Shown here piece by piece: positions 1 to 8,341 of a DNA stretch of 64,000 nt. Where the stretch lies: assembly GCA_903825315.1 (NCBI GenBank), contig CAIKAD010000001.1, forward strand, positions 248,001-312,000, written 5' to 3'. Position numbers and translations under genes: made by a program. Under the pieces are notes generated by a model, which made no database searches, was not told where the DNA came from, and saw only the letters and a list, made by a program, of their open reading frames with translations. Position 1 is the stretch's first letter. Each line of letters starts with the position of its first letter. The stretch comes from an uncultured Candidatus Peregrinibacteria bacterium. GTDB lineage: Bacteria > Patescibacteriota > Gracilibacteria > Peribacterales > Peribacteraceae.

Positions 1-92
1 ATGCTGGCTTCCTCGAGAAATTGGCGGCGGCTCATGGGATCCTCAGGATTGTGATGGGATGATTCCGGGTTTTCCTTCATGATTTCGGACAT
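1..92 (-). CDS. N-terminus of a twin-arginine (Tat) signal protein, cut by window edge
   Basis: Only the first 30 codons lie in the window. The reading frame opens with MSEIMKEN and contains DPMSRRQFLEEAS, a good match to the twin-arginine consensus SRRxFLK, so the protein is probably exported folded by the Tat system; cofactor-binding redox proteins such as Rieske proteins commonly carry this. The start at 92 gives the longest frame; ATG codons at 80 and 35 (MSRRQFL) are alternatives. This is too short for the ORF track. The mature protein and its function are off the edge. Confidence 0.5.
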   Translation of the reverse strand, partial: MSEIMKENPESSHHNPEDPMSRRQFLEEAS

Positions 93-235
93 AGGGTGTG
101 GGTAAAGATTGCGAACCAGAGTACGAAAGTCCGTCTAAAAATCAAGGCTCTTAAGAGGTTGGTCTGTCGGGGGAGAATCTCAAAACTAAACCATTTCTTT
201 GACCTCATTGGCGGGATGGCAGAAACTGTCCATCT

Positions 236-493
236 ATGATGAACTGGTGGTACGGTTACGGCGGTCCCGGTATTGCGGTCTTCGGTGGGATCATGATGAT
301 CCTCTGGTGGGCGCTGATCATCATCGCCATCGTTGCGGTAATCCGGTGGATTCGGTGGAACACGCCCGGTGGGCGCGGCCATCATAACGGCTGGCGTTCA
401 TCGTCTGCTTTGGAAATCCTTCAGGAACGTTTTGCGAAAGGGGAGATTGATGAAAAGGAGTACGAGCGGAGGAAGAAGGTGCTGGAGGAATAG
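236..493 (+). CDS. SHOCT-domain membrane protein
   Basis: An 85-residue protein. Residues about 10-42 form one strongly hydrophobic membrane segment rich in Trp, Gly and Ile, followed by a basic linker. The last 30 residues (ALEILQERFAKGEIDEKEYERRKKVL) are a textbook SHOCT motif, the short C-terminal module that ends many bacterial membrane proteins. SHOCT is thought to mediate oligomerisation or protein contacts, but no enzymatic role is known. Tandem ATGs at 236 and 239 are both possible. It is convergent with the ZIP transporter gene downstream. Confidence 0.75.
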   Translation: MMNWWYGYGGPGIAVFGGIMMILWWALIIIAIVAVIRWIRWNTPGGRGHHNGWRSSSALEILQERFAKGEIDEKEYERRKKVLEE

Positions 494-529
494 TGTGGAT
501 CTTCGGTCCACGGTGAAGGAAGTTCGTTC

Positions 530-1255
530 TCACCCCGCAAACCGGATAGCGAGGTAGAGTACTGCCATGCCCGCGATGGTCATGGCCGTCGTGAGGAACT
601 TGGGATGCCGGTGGTGGCTTTCCGGAATGAGGTCGGAAGCACCGATGTAGAGGAAGAATCCCGCGAACAGCGCCAGGAGAAGGCCGAGCGAATCCTGCGT
701 AACACGGAAGAAAAGCGTCACGGTGATGCCAAGAAGAGGCGCCAGTGCATCGACCACGAGCCAGCGCAGCGCCTTGTTTACGGTTCCCCCGTGATGGACG
801 ACGACCTGCACGGTGTTGATTCCGTCGCTAAAATCGTGCGCGAGGACGGCGGCGGCGACGATAGCGCCGACAGAAGTGGAAACCTGAAAGGCCAGGCCGA
901 CACCGAGGCCATCAAGAAAGGAGTGGACGGCGAGCGACCCGGCGCGCACGTGCCCGCGCGATTCCACGCCGAGTTGTTCTCCCTCTTCGTGGGCGTGGTT
1001 ATGGAGCAGGATGACCCGGTCGAGCACCAGGTAGAGCAGAAAGCCGAGTGCGGTGAAGGACAGCACAGTGGAGGCGTCGTACGTGTTGCTGCTGAGTTCC
1101 ACGGCTTCGGGTATGATGTCAAAAAATGCGACAGCGACTACCGCCCCTGCGCTAAACCCCAGGATGAGGTGCATTTTGTCTCGTAGCTTCAGCGCAAGGC
1201 ATCCGCCGATCATTGTGGCAATGAACGCAGCGCAACCCAACAGAAATGCTGTCAT
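530..1255 (-). CDS. ZIP-family divalent metal transporter
   Basis: 241 residues with about seven to eight membrane segments, in keeping with the ZIP (SLC39/ZupT) family that imports Zn2+ or related metals. Family-like signatures are HSFLDGLGVG in the middle helix (the HS-x-x-DG metal-site helix), AHDFSDGINT in the next helix, and GFFLYIGASDLIPESHH near the end. The cytoplasmic loop contains a His-rich stretch, LLHNHAHEEGE, as is usual between TM3 and TM4. The ATG is preceded on the mRNA by CCCTCCTCCT rather than a Shine-Dalgarno. Metal specificity cannot be read from sequence. Confidence 0.85.
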   Translation of the reverse strand: MTAFLLGCAAFIATMIGGCLALKLRDKMHLILGFSAGAVVAVAFFDIIPEAVELSSNTYDASTVLSFTALGFLLYLVLDRVILLHNHAHEEGEQLGVESRGHVRAGSLAVHSFLDGLGVGLAFQVSTSVGAIVAAAVLAHDFSDGINTVQVVVHHGGTVNKALRWLVVDALAPLLGITVTLFFRVTQDSLGLLLALFAGFFLYIGASDLIPESHHRHPKFLTTAMTIAGMAVLYLAIRFAG

Positions 1256-1413
1256 AGGAGGAGGGTAATTGATGATGTCCCCAGCCCGTGCTTCGCTCTG
1301 TGAGCATGGACCATTTCGATTGCTTGCTCTTTTCAGGATATTTCGGGGGAGCTACGCAGGGCATCGGTGGGGGCATCTGAATTCTACATCGACGGTTCCG
1401 CATGAAAATATTC

Positions 1414-1490
1414 TGGTACCCCCGGCAGGAGTCGAACCCACGACCTCCTGGTCCGAAGCCAGGCGCTCTATCCAGCTGAGCTACGGGGGC
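1414..1490 (-). tRNA. tRNA-Arg(TCG)
   Basis: Full cloverleaf on the minus strand, beginning GCCCCCGTAGCTCAG. The anticodon arm is CCTGG-CTTCGGA-CCAGG, giving anticodon TCG, followed by the T arm with TTCGACT and an encoded 3' CCA. It reads CGA and CGG, complementing the tRNA-Arg(GCG) at 36103. Confidence 0.95.
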
Positions 1491-1562
1491 ATGCGGGAGG
1501 AAGTATATTCTTTCTTCGGAGAACGCGCAGGCGCTTTTTGAATACGCTTTCGCAAACGAACG

Positions 1563-1616
1563 CTAGGCCAGCTGCCTGTCCACCATAGCTCGCCGCAGCG
1601 AGCAAAGGTGGAAGCT
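1563..1616. repeat. REP-like palindrome near tRNA-Arg
   Basis: The intergenic segment holds CCACC and GGTGG arms around a GCTCGC/GCGAGC inner stem and the word AGCTACGGGG. It resembles the other CTACGG-containing palindromes in this window (12716, 35989, 40323). No gene is seen between the tRNA and the terminator at 1675. Confidence 0.4.
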
Positions 1617-1674
1617 ACGGGGTATGCAGGAGGAATATTTTGCTGTTGTTCGCGCAGAAGAGTTCCTTTCCGAG

Positions 1675-1700
1675 AAAAACCCCCAACTTGCGGTTGGGGG
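1675..1700 (-). terminator. Intrinsic terminator of the 1733-2263 gene
   Basis: A perfect 8-bp stem CCCCCAAC/GTTGGGGG with a 5-nt loop is followed on the minus strand by TTTTT. It lies 33 nt after the stop codon of the upstream minus-strand gene. Confidence 0.85.
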
Positions 1701-1732
1701 TCGTTGTTCTTCCTGTGCAGGGATGGAAGAAA

Positions 1733-2263
1733 CTACGAAGTGGTGACGGGCTCGTGTTTCCGCATGAACATGCGGACGGTAGTGTTGGCTCCGGAGATGA
1801 GGATCTCGTCGCCGAGGACGTCGATGCGACGCACCGGCTGCTGAAGAGCCTGAGCACGGTGGACAATGTACCCTTCGTTGTCTTTGGCATAGTAGATAAC
1901 GTTTCCCTTTTCCGTGCCGACAACGATGAAGGGCTCCACAATGGCCACGGCTGTGGGCTTGCTTTCCAAAGCCAAGCAAAACCGAATCATGGGGTTCAGC
2001 TCGTTGCTGGAATCGTAGATGTATGGCCCCATGTTGCGGAAGTTCCACACGCACGCCCAGTTAAACCTAACGGAGCAAAACTCGTCACCGCCCGGACCGA
2101 AGCAGGCGACATCGCTGATGCCGCTGCCCCAGAGCCGGAGCGGTTCCTCGGCGTCCTTCCTGTAGAGATACAAAGAGTCACGTACGAGGATGACGGTGCA
2201 TTGGTTCTCGTAATGTGCAACCACTTTCCCGTCCCGCCCGCTCACTGGCGTCAAGCGAATCAT
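1733..2263 (-). CDS. Unrecognised protein, possible beta-propeller fragment
   Basis: 176 residues and cytoplasmic by appearance (no signal peptide or membrane segment). It is made of short beta-strand-like units such as VIVGTEKGNVIYY and DILISGANTTVRMF, spaced like blades of a WD/PQQ-type propeller, but too short for a full propeller. I do not recognise a family. It has its own strong promoter (2330-2358) and terminator. Unlike most core genes here it carries an AAAGGA Shine-Dalgarno about 8 nt before the ATG, which with the AT-rich leader may indicate a different origin. Confidence 0.6.
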   Translation of the reverse strand: MIRLTPVSGRDGKVVAHYENQCTVILVRDSLYLYRKDAEEPLRLWGSGISDVACFGPGGDEFCSVRFNWACVWNFRNMGPYIYDSSNELNPMIRFCLALESKPTAVAIVEPFIVVGTEKGNVIYYAKDNEGYIVHRAQALQQPVRRIDVLGDEILISGANTTVRMFMRKHEPVTTS

Positions 2264-2329
2264 CCCATATTCCTTTCTAAAAGGATGTCCAATTCCTTCC
2301 CGCCCTGTGCTGAGAAAGAACTAAATATA

Positions 2330-2358
2330 ATTATAAGATAATATTAACTACATAGCAA
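2330..2358 (-). promoter_or_regulatory. Promoter for the 1733-2263 gene
   Basis: On the minus strand: TTGCTA, a 17-nt spacer, then TATAAT. It lies in an AT-rich gap and leaves a leader of roughly 60 nt. Confidence 0.7.
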
Positions 2359-2408
2359 ATTATCAGATTTTACGTTTTATCCGCTTATCTTCGTGTGTAT
2401 TTCGCAAG

Positions 2409-2438
2409 TGAACACCGAAAATCCTTCAATGCTACACT
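2409..2438 (+). promoter_or_regulatory. Promoter for the 2445 gene, probably leaderless
   Basis: TGAACA, 18-nt spacer, TACACT, then only six bases to the ATG at 2445, so transcription should begin at or beside the start codon. Confidence 0.5.
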
Positions 2439-2444
2439 GTTTTC

Positions 2445-2804
2445 ATGCCCCTATCCGACGACGACCAGGACGAGCCGCTCAGTAGCCGCCGGGCGCTGGA
2501 GCGGGCGGACCATGGCAAGCAGGAGAAGGTGGAGCAGAAGAAAAATCAGGAACAGAAGCGGGAACTTTCCAAGCTCAAGTTGGATGTCCTCCGGCAGAAG
2601 ATGGCGCCGCAGCAACCGGAGGAGAAGAAGGAGGAAGAGAAGGGGGAGGGAGTGAAGACCAGGACCCGCGAGGAAGAAGCGAGACAGGGTGTAGATTCCG
2701 TGCATTCTAAACCTGGCGCCGAGACGATTATTAAAAAGGAGCAGCAGAAGGAGGAGGTGAAGAGGCAGGCGGTGTATGAGCAGGGGAAGGATCAGACGGC
2801 GTAA
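2445..2804 (+). CDS. Small highly charged coiled-coil protein
   Basis: 119 residues, dominated by Glu, Lys, Gln and Arg, with long runs compatible with a single helix or coiled coil and no hydrophobic segment. No family is recognised. Its composition recalls the C-terminal half of the small orphan protein at 60463. The predicted promoter directly abuts the ATG. The 3' end overlaps the convergent glycosyltransferase gene by 13 bases, which leaves no room for a terminator between them. Confidence 0.55.
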   Translation: MPLSDDDQDEPLSSRRALERADHGKQEKVEQKKNQEQKRELSKLKLDVLRQKMAPQQPEEKKEEEKGEGVKTRTREEEARQGVDSVHSKPGAETIIKKEQQKEEVKRQAVYEQGKDQTA

Positions 2805-3973
2805 GGATGCGGATGGGACGACACGGGTTTGTCGGCCATCACTTCTTCGTACACGGAGAGGAATGCGGCAGTGACGGATTGCGGTGCATGGCTGTGTGCT
2901 TCCGTACGGCCGTGCTCTCCCATGGTCTTGCGGAGTGCGGGGTCCTTGAGAAGGCGGATGATGTGGCTTGCCAGTGTGTCCGTATCGCCCGGTTCTGCAA
3001 TGAAGCCGGTCTCTCCATCACGAATGACTTCCGGTAGTGCTCCTATCCGCACGCCGACAACCGGGAGTCCGCACGCCATGCTCTGCAGGGTGGTGAGGGA
3101 CTGCGTTTCCACCCTACTCGTGATCACCATTACGTCCGCTGCGTTCACGGTTTCCACCAGCCTTTCCCCATGGAGCGCGCCGAGGAATCGCACTCGGTCC
3201 AAAATACCCAGATGTGCGGCATGGGATTCCAGTGACGCACGTTCCAGTCCGTCCCCCACCACGAGAAGGGTGCAGGGAGTGCCACGGGCTATAACCTTGG
3301 CAGTGGCTTCTATTGTCTCCTCCACGCGTTTTTCCCGCGAGAGCCGGCCGAAGGAGAGAAGGGTTGGCCCTTCCAGGTCCAGTGCCTTCCGCACGGGGCT
3401 CTTGTCGGGCAGCGGACGGAACGCGCCGGTATTCAGTGGATTGGAAATCACATGAGGGACCAACCCCGGACGGAGCCGGAGCGTGGAAGCCATGGATTGC
3501 GAGGGGGAGGTGACGGCGGCGCAGTGGTTGTAGAACCACGACTCGTATCGGCGCGCGAAGAAGCGGGCCCACCGGTAATCGAGCCAGAAGAAATTCAGAT
3601 AGTCCGACGGCGAACCGTGGCTCGTACCGATGAGAGGAACGTTAAGGATTTGCATTGCACGTATCGCCATCACGCCGGTGGTCGCAAAACCATGCGTGTG
3701 GATCACGTCCGGCTGGAACGCACGGAGGTTTTCCAGCATGGCGTGCTTTCCCCAACAGATCCGGTAGTCCGGCATCCAGGGAATGCCGATATTGGGAAGA
3801 GGGAACGTTACTTCCCGCAGGGTGTCGTCAAAATCCCGCGCTGCGGCGTAGCGGGGGGCGTAGAGCCGGACGGCATGCCCCTGTTCTTCCAGTGTTTCCA
3901 TCAGCATGCGAACGGCATCGCTCACCCCGCTTAACTGGCGGAGGGAAAAATCACTGAAGAACGCAATGCGCAT
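2792..3973 (-). CDS. Glycosyltransferase family 4 (GT-B) protein
   Basis: 393 residues from the ATG at 3973 (the track extends to an in-frame TTG one codon earlier). The N-terminal half starts MRIAFFSDF with the GVSDAVRML acceptor loop typical of GT4. The C-terminal Rossmann domain contains LLSFGRLSREKRVEETIEA, a donor-binding hallmark, and the later SLTTLQSMACGLPVVG with the conserved E-to-Q-like position. It transfers a nucleotide-activated sugar to an envelope lipid or glycan; the substrates are unknown. It is the last gene of a tight operon GT2-DedA-GT4 with gaps of 5 and 20 nt. Confidence 0.9.
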   Translation of the reverse strand: MRIAFFSDFSLRQLSGVSDAVRMLMETLEEQGHAVRLYAPRYAAARDFDDTLREVTFPLPNIGIPWMPDYRICWGKHAMLENLRAFQPDVIHTHGFATTGVMAIRAMQILNVPLIGTSHGSPSDYLNFFWLDYRWARFFARRYESWFYNHCAAVTSPSQSMASTLRLRPGLVPHVISNPLNTGAFRPLPDKSPVRKALDLEGPTLLSFGRLSREKRVEETIEATAKVIARGTPCTLLVVGDGLERASLESHAAHLGILDRVRFLGALHGERLVETVNAADVMVITSRVETQSLTTLQSMACGLPVVGVRIGALPEVIRDGETGFIAEPGDTDTLASHIIRLLKDPALRKTMGEHGRTEAHSHAPQSVTAAFLSVYEEVMADKPVSSHPHPYAV

Positions 3974-3996
3974 CAAACCGAGAATACACCATCTGA

Positions 3997-4578
3997 TCAG
4001 GCAATGTCGTTCGGGGAGGGCGGAAGGGCCCTTTTGGCTATTCTGCTAACGAGGATGAAGCCTGTGACGAAGAAGACAATACCCAAAGTTACCACCACGC
4101 CGGCGATCTCGAGTGAATGATTCACCATCCTGTAGGAATCACCGAATTTGTAGCCGAGGAAGCAGAGCACGGAGTAGTTGGAAGCTGCAATGAACAGGGC
4201 AGTGGGGAGATACCGGCGCAGCGGTAGGCGGGCAAGCCCCGCGCTCATAAGGAGCGCCGGACTGAGGCCGAACGCCCATTTGCTGAGGAGCATAGATTTG
4301 AACGTATGTTCGTGCCAAAAGTGCTCTACGGCGTCGAGGCGGTTGCCGAGTTTCTTCACGAGTCGCGTTTGGTGGCCGGTCTTGCCCAGCCAGTACAAGG
4401 TGAGGTCGGGGATGATGTCGCCGAGGATGAGGATGAGGAGCGTGGGGACCAGTTCCAGCACGCCCATCGATACCAAGAAGCCCGCGATGAGCGCCACGGC
4501 CGGCCCCTCCACGACGGCGAGGGGAAGGAGCAGCCAATACTTGTATGCAAGGAGGAGGGCGAGCGGAGCGGGCGGCAT
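3997..4578 (-). CDS. DedA/VTT-domain membrane protein
   Basis: 193 residues with about five membrane segments. The LILILGDIIPDLTLYWLGKTG stretch matches the DedA re-entrant region with its acidic residue, and SKWAFGLSPALLMSAGLARLPLRRYL fits the following conserved helix (the G-x-x-R/P-x-x-x-G region). DedA proteins translocate lipids such as undecaprenyl phosphate or phosphatidylethanolamine, which suits its position between two glycosyltransferase genes. A true DedA family assignment is likely; the lipid moved is inference. Confidence 0.75.
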   Translation of the reverse strand: MPPAPLALLLAYKYWLLLPLAVVEGPAVALIAGFLVSMGVLELVPTLLILILGDIIPDLTLYWLGKTGHQTRLVKKLGNRLDAVEHFWHEHTFKSMLLSKWAFGLSPALLMSAGLARLPLRRYLPTALFIAASNYSVLCFLGYKFGDSYRMVNHSLEIAGVVVTLGIVFFVTGFILVSRIAKRALPPSPNDIA

Positions 4579-4583
4579 AGGGC

Positions 4584-5294
4584 CTACCGGTAATCTTTAT
4601 ACTTTCGTGTTACGGGACGGTGCAGGAAAAACTCCGAGAAGAAGTTGAGGACGTAAACGGTTCCGGTCGTAAGCATACCCTGCCCATGGAACCGCCGCGC
4701 GGAAGAACTTACTCGGAAGGAGGGGAGAAACTTCACCGTTCCTTGTTCCCTGAGGCGGCGCGCGATATTGGTATCCTCGCCGTAGAATTCGATGGAAGTG
4801 TCGAAGCCTCCGATGGCGTCGAGCGCGACCCTGCGGACCACGAAGTTGCTGCCCATCACCAGTGCGCGCGTTGCGAAACTGAGCGAGTGAGCGATACGCC
4901 AGTAGGTGCGCACGACTACTTTTTTCCAGGAGGGCAGGTCGTAGTAATCGCAGGGACCGCTAAGGCAGACGAGGCGGGGATTTGCGGAAAATTCCTGCTC
5001 CATGAGCGTGAACCAGTTGGCAGGGACAAGCGAATCGGCATCCACATAAGCCAGCAGTTCTCCCTGTGCCGCATTGCGTCCTGCTTCACGCGCCCGCGTG
5101 AGGCCTTTGGCAGGCTCCTTCACCACGCGCACAAGCGGGTAGCTGCCTGCAAGTTCCGCTGTGCGATCCGTGCTCGCATTGTCCACCACGACGATTTCGT
5201 GCAGCGCAGCCGTCTTATGGCGCAGGATGCTCTCGATGCAGGCGCCGATGTACCGTTCCTCATTGTGTGCGGGGATAACAACACTGATGTCCAT
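4584..5294 (-). CDS. Glycosyltransferase family 2 (GT-A) protein
   Basis: 236 residues. It begins MDISVVIPAHNEERYIGACIESI, the canonical GT2 N-terminus, followed by VVDNASTDRTAELA and the DxD-type metal site YVDADSLV. The GGFDTSIEFYGEDTNIARRLREQG segment supplies the ED catalytic-base region. The end is membrane-associated (VYVLNFFSEFFL). Probably membrane-bound and part of envelope glycan synthesis with the two following genes. The ATG is preceded by CCCGCACCCTCC rather than a Shine-Dalgarno. Confidence 0.9.
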   Translation of the reverse strand: MDISVVIPAHNEERYIGACIESILRHKTAALHEIVVVDNASTDRTAELAGSYPLVRVVKEPAKGLTRAREAGRNAAQGELLAYVDADSLVPANWFTLMEQEFSANPRLVCLSGPCDYYDLPSWKKVVVRTYWRIAHSLSFATRALVMGSNFVVRRVALDAIGGFDTSIEFYGEDTNIARRLREQGTVKFLPSFRVSSSARRFHGQGMLTTGTVYVLNFFSEFFLHRPVTRKYKDYR

Positions 5295-5457
5295 GGAGGG
5301 TGCGGGAGGAGGATCCGTACCAGATCAACCACAGGGCGCCGGGATCCCCGCGGTCTGTTAACAGCCGGATTCTACACTCCTTTCCGGTGATTTCATGTTG
5401 CAGAAGTGCAGTTTCTTTTAGCGGCTTCTCCGCACTTTGTGGTGCCTCTCCGGGCAT
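5260..5457 (-). CDS. Possible small leader ORF of the GT2 operon
   Basis: A 65-codon frame starting MPGEAPQSAEKPL whose ATG lies 11-17 nt after a TATAAT (RC of ATTATA near 5475). It overlaps the GT2 start by 35 nt. No family is recognised and there is no comparative support; it may simply be the 5' leader of the GT operon. The rest of the 5458-5604 gap holds only this promoter region. Confidence 0.25.
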   Translation of the reverse strand: MPGEAPQSAEKPLKETALLQHEITGKECRIRLLTDRGDPGALWLIWYGSSSRTLHGHQCCYPRTQ

Positions 5458-5604
5458 AATTTCAAGTTCCTTGTATTATATTTCGCATTTCTCGTTCAAA
5501 GGGTACGTGCATTGTTGTTGATGCGTCGCTTGCACGGTCATGATGGTGAAGATGGAAAGCACAAAGTCATGGGGACGGGATAATCAAACCACGTACCTTC
5601 AGCT

Positions 5605-6123
5605 TCAAGAAGAAACCCTACTCGCAATATCACCCTTGGCGAGGTGCGCGGTCTTGGTGGCCAGCTTGGCGAGCTTCTTATCCGTTATGTTCTCTTCCTT
5701 GCGCGTCTCGTTGAGGAGGTCCGCAACCTGGTGGTACTGCAGGGTCTGCGCCAGCCTCCACGCGGAGGAGTAGCCTGCCATTTCGTAGTGTTCCACACGA
5801 CGCGCCGATGCGATGAGTGCCGTGTCAAACGCATCGGGCGTCGCGTCCTGCTCTTCCATCATTTCCTTTCCCTCCTGCAGGATGCCGCTTATGCCGGGAC
5901 AGTGCTCGCGCATGGGTGGTTCGCCGAGCGCTGCGAACGCTTCCTCCAGACGGCGCGTCTGCTCTTCCGTCTGGTTCAGATGATCGTCGAACGCTTTCTT
6001 GAGGTCTTCCGCATGCGCTGCGTCGCGCATTTTGGGAAGCACATCGGCAATCTGGTATTCCGCATCGTAGAGGTCGTGCAGTTCGTGCAGCAGGAGCGTA
6101 TGGAGGGATGCAAGATTTTGCAT
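5605..6123 (-). CDS. YciE/YciF-type ferritin-like protein (DUF892)
   Basis: 172 residues from the internal ATG at 6123 (MQNLASLHTLLLHELHDLYDAEYQI). The opening helix matches DUF892: LHELxDLYDAExQ, with Glu and His residues (ELHDLYDAE, then HLNQTEEQTRRLEEAF, then RRVEHYEMAGY) that bind a di-metal centre in a ferritin-like four-helix bundle. Family members are stress-associated. The longer frame in the track (start 6222) adds 33 residues without family support. Confidence 0.85.
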   Translation of the reverse strand: MQNLASLHTLLLHELHDLYDAEYQIADVLPKMRDAAHAEDLKKAFDDHLNQTEEQTRRLEEAFAALGEPPMREHCPGISGILQEGKEMMEEQDATPDAFDTALIASARRVEHYEMAGYSSAWRLAQTLQYHQVADLLNETRKEENITDKKLAKLATKTAHLAKGDIASRVSS

Positions 6124-6300
6124 AAAAAAATGGGGAAGACGGCCTTTCTGACGTTCTCTTGGGGGTGAACTTTCTAGTTTTGTTCTTTCGCAGAGAACAC
6201 AAACCAATGATCCAAAATTCAAATCCCCAAAACGATTTTGAACAGGGACATTTTGGTACTTGGAATGTTGGAGCGTTGGTTCATTCGCCGTTCATTTCTA

Positions 6301-8097
6301 CTATCTGCGCGCTCTGCGACGGTCATTATCCGTCAGTAACTTCTTCCGCAGCCGGATCGACTCCGGCGTCACTTCCACCAATTCATCATCCGCGATGTAC
6401 TCCAGTGCCTGCTCGAGGGACATCGGCTGCACGGGCGTGAGGACGATCGCCTCGTCCGACCCCGATGCACGCATGTTCGTCAGTTTTTTCTCCTTGCATG
6501 GGTTTACGGTCATCTCCTCATCCTTGGCGCTCTCACCAATAACCATGCCCTCATACACTTTGGTCTGTGGCGTAATGAAGAGGCGGCCGCGCTCCTGCAA
6601 ACCCCACAGTGCGAAGGCCACGGCAACGCCATTCTCCATGGAGATGAGGGAGCCGTGCGACTGACCCGTGAGTTCGCCTTTAAAAGGCTCATACGTGAGG
6701 AACGAGTGTGTGAGAATGCCTTCCCCACGCGTTTCGATGATAAAGTCCCCGCGAAAACCGAGGAGTCCGCGCGTGGGAACCTTGTATTCCAGGCGCGTGT
6801 GTCCTTCGTGGGACTTCATATCGAGCATTTCTCCCTTACGCTTGGCGAGCATTTCAATCACGGAGCCCGTAAACTCGTCCGGCACGTCGATGATGGCGTG
6901 CTCAATCGGTTCCTTCTCCACGCCGTCTTCCGTGCGCATGATTACTTCGGGACGTGAGACCTGGAGCTCGAACCCCTCACGGCGCATGTCTTCGATGAGT
7001 ACGGAAAGATGCAACTCGCCGCGTCCGGAAACTTTGTACGCGTCCGTCCCGGGGATGTCTTCCACCTGCAGTCCCACGTTCGTCTCTTTTTCCTTCTCCA
7101 GCCTTGCTTTGATGTGTCGGGTGGTCACGAGGGAGCCTTCCTTGCCCGCAAAGGGGGAGTTGTTGACGAGAAAGTTCATGGTGATGGTCGGCGGGTCGAT
7201 GCGGATCGCGGGGAGCAGCTCCGCATTCTCATCCGTCGTGATCGTTTCGCCCACGTAAATGTCCGGGATCCCTGCAATGGTCACAATGTCACCCGCGTGG
7301 GCCTCATTCACCTCAACACGCTTGAGCCCCTGAGAGACGAGCACCTTTGTAACCTTTGCCTTCCGAACCTTGCCGTCCGTCGTTTTCACAAATACCTGGT
7401 CGCCCGGTCGCGCGATGCCTTCGTAGACGCGGCCAATGGCTAATCTTCCGAGGTAGTTATCATAGGAAAGAGAGCTTGGTTGCATGCGAAAAGCTGTATC
7501 AATTCTTTGTTCAGCTTCGGGGACATGTTCCATGATCAGGTCGAAGAGAGGCGTGAGATCCGTAGCAGTATCATCTAGCTTCCTCTTGGCAATGCCCTCC
7601 CGTGCGATGGCGAAGATGTACGGAAAGTCCGTCTGTTTATCGTTGGCGCCGAGCGCCACAAAGAGATCGAACACCTCATCTACCACTTCGAGAGGACGGG
7701 CGGCAGGCTTATCAATTTTGTTGATGACGACTATCGGAAACAGCCCTAGCTGAAGCGACTTTTTGAGAACAAATTTTGTTTGCGGCATGGGGCCCTCCTG
7801 CGCGTCCACCAATAGAAGAACGCAGTCCACCGTCCGCAGGATCCGTTCCACTTCGGAGCCGAAGTCTGCGTGACCGGGCGTGTCCACAATGTTGATCTTG
7901 CAGTCCTTATACTGGATGGAGGTGTTCTTTGCGTAGATCGTGATACCGCGCTCCTTTTCCTGTGCGTTGCTATCCATCATAAGTTCGCCTACCTGCTCAT
8001 GCGCGGCAAATGCGCCACCCTGTTTTAAGAGGGCGTCCACGAGGGTGGTTTTGCCGTGGTCAACGTGCGCGATAATGGCGATATTCCGGATGGACAT
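6301..8097 (-). CDS. typA: Translational GTPase BipA/TypA
   Basis: 598 residues, the usual length. G1 is [10 protein letters not shown], then the G2 effector loop with EKERGITI, G3 DTPGHADFG, G4 NKIDKP. Domain II follows, then EF-G-like domains III and V and the BipA-specific C-terminal domain (TRGLLGFRGDFIIETRGEGI, LERALEYI-type end as SLEQALEYI). It binds the ribosome under stress or low temperature and aids 50S assembly. It stands alone, with about 240 nt of upstream non-coding sequence (8098-8341) in which I see no gene. Confidence 0.97.
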   Translation of the reverse strand: MSIRNIAIIAHVDHGKTTLVDALLKQGGAFAAHEQVGELMMDSNAQEKERGITIYAKNTSIQYKDCKINIVDTPGHADFGSEVERILRTVDCVLLLVDAQEGPMPQTKFVLKKSLQLGLFPIVVINKIDKPAARPLEVVDEVFDLFVALGANDKQTDFPYIFAIAREGIAKRKLDDTATDLTPLFDLIMEHVPEAEQRIDTAFRMQPSSLSYDNYLGRLAIGRVYEGIARPGDQVFVKTTDGKVRKAKVTKVLVSQGLKRVEVNEAHAGDIVTIAGIPDIYVGETITTDENAELLPAIRIDPPTITMNFLVNNSPFAGKEGSLVTTRHIKARLEKEKETNVGLQVEDIPGTDAYKVSGRGELHLSVLIEDMRREGFELQVSRPEVIMRTEDGVEKEPIEHAIIDVPDEFTGSVIEMLAKRKGEMLDMKSHEGHTRLEYKVPTRGLLGFRGDFIIETRGEGILTHSFLTYEPFKGELTGQSHGSLISMENGVAVAFALWGLQERGRLFITPQTKVYEGMVIGESAKDEEMTVNPCKEKKLTNMRASGSDEAIVLTPVQPMSLEQALEYIADDELVEVTPESIRLRKKLLTDNDRRRARR

Positions 8098-8341
8098 TCT
8101 GAAGAATGGAGCAGGATCTGGGCGTAGTGGAGTCGATGTTGCGTTGCAAGGAGTGTGGAAGGGACACTACGAGACTTGAACACCGCGAAGCCAGGATCCC
8201 ATATACTTTACAGGAAAAGCTAAGGTTATGGAAGGGGGAACGTCTCCTGCCGTTCTACGATTATTGTCGTAATTGACTGTAGAGCCGCTTTCTTGGGTGG
8301 AGACGCTCACGTATCCATTCACATCATGCACGATCGGCCTC

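Noticed and set aside
605-1186. 193-aa ORF antisense to the ZIP transporter
   Set aside because: Highly charged shadow of the membrane-protein codons.
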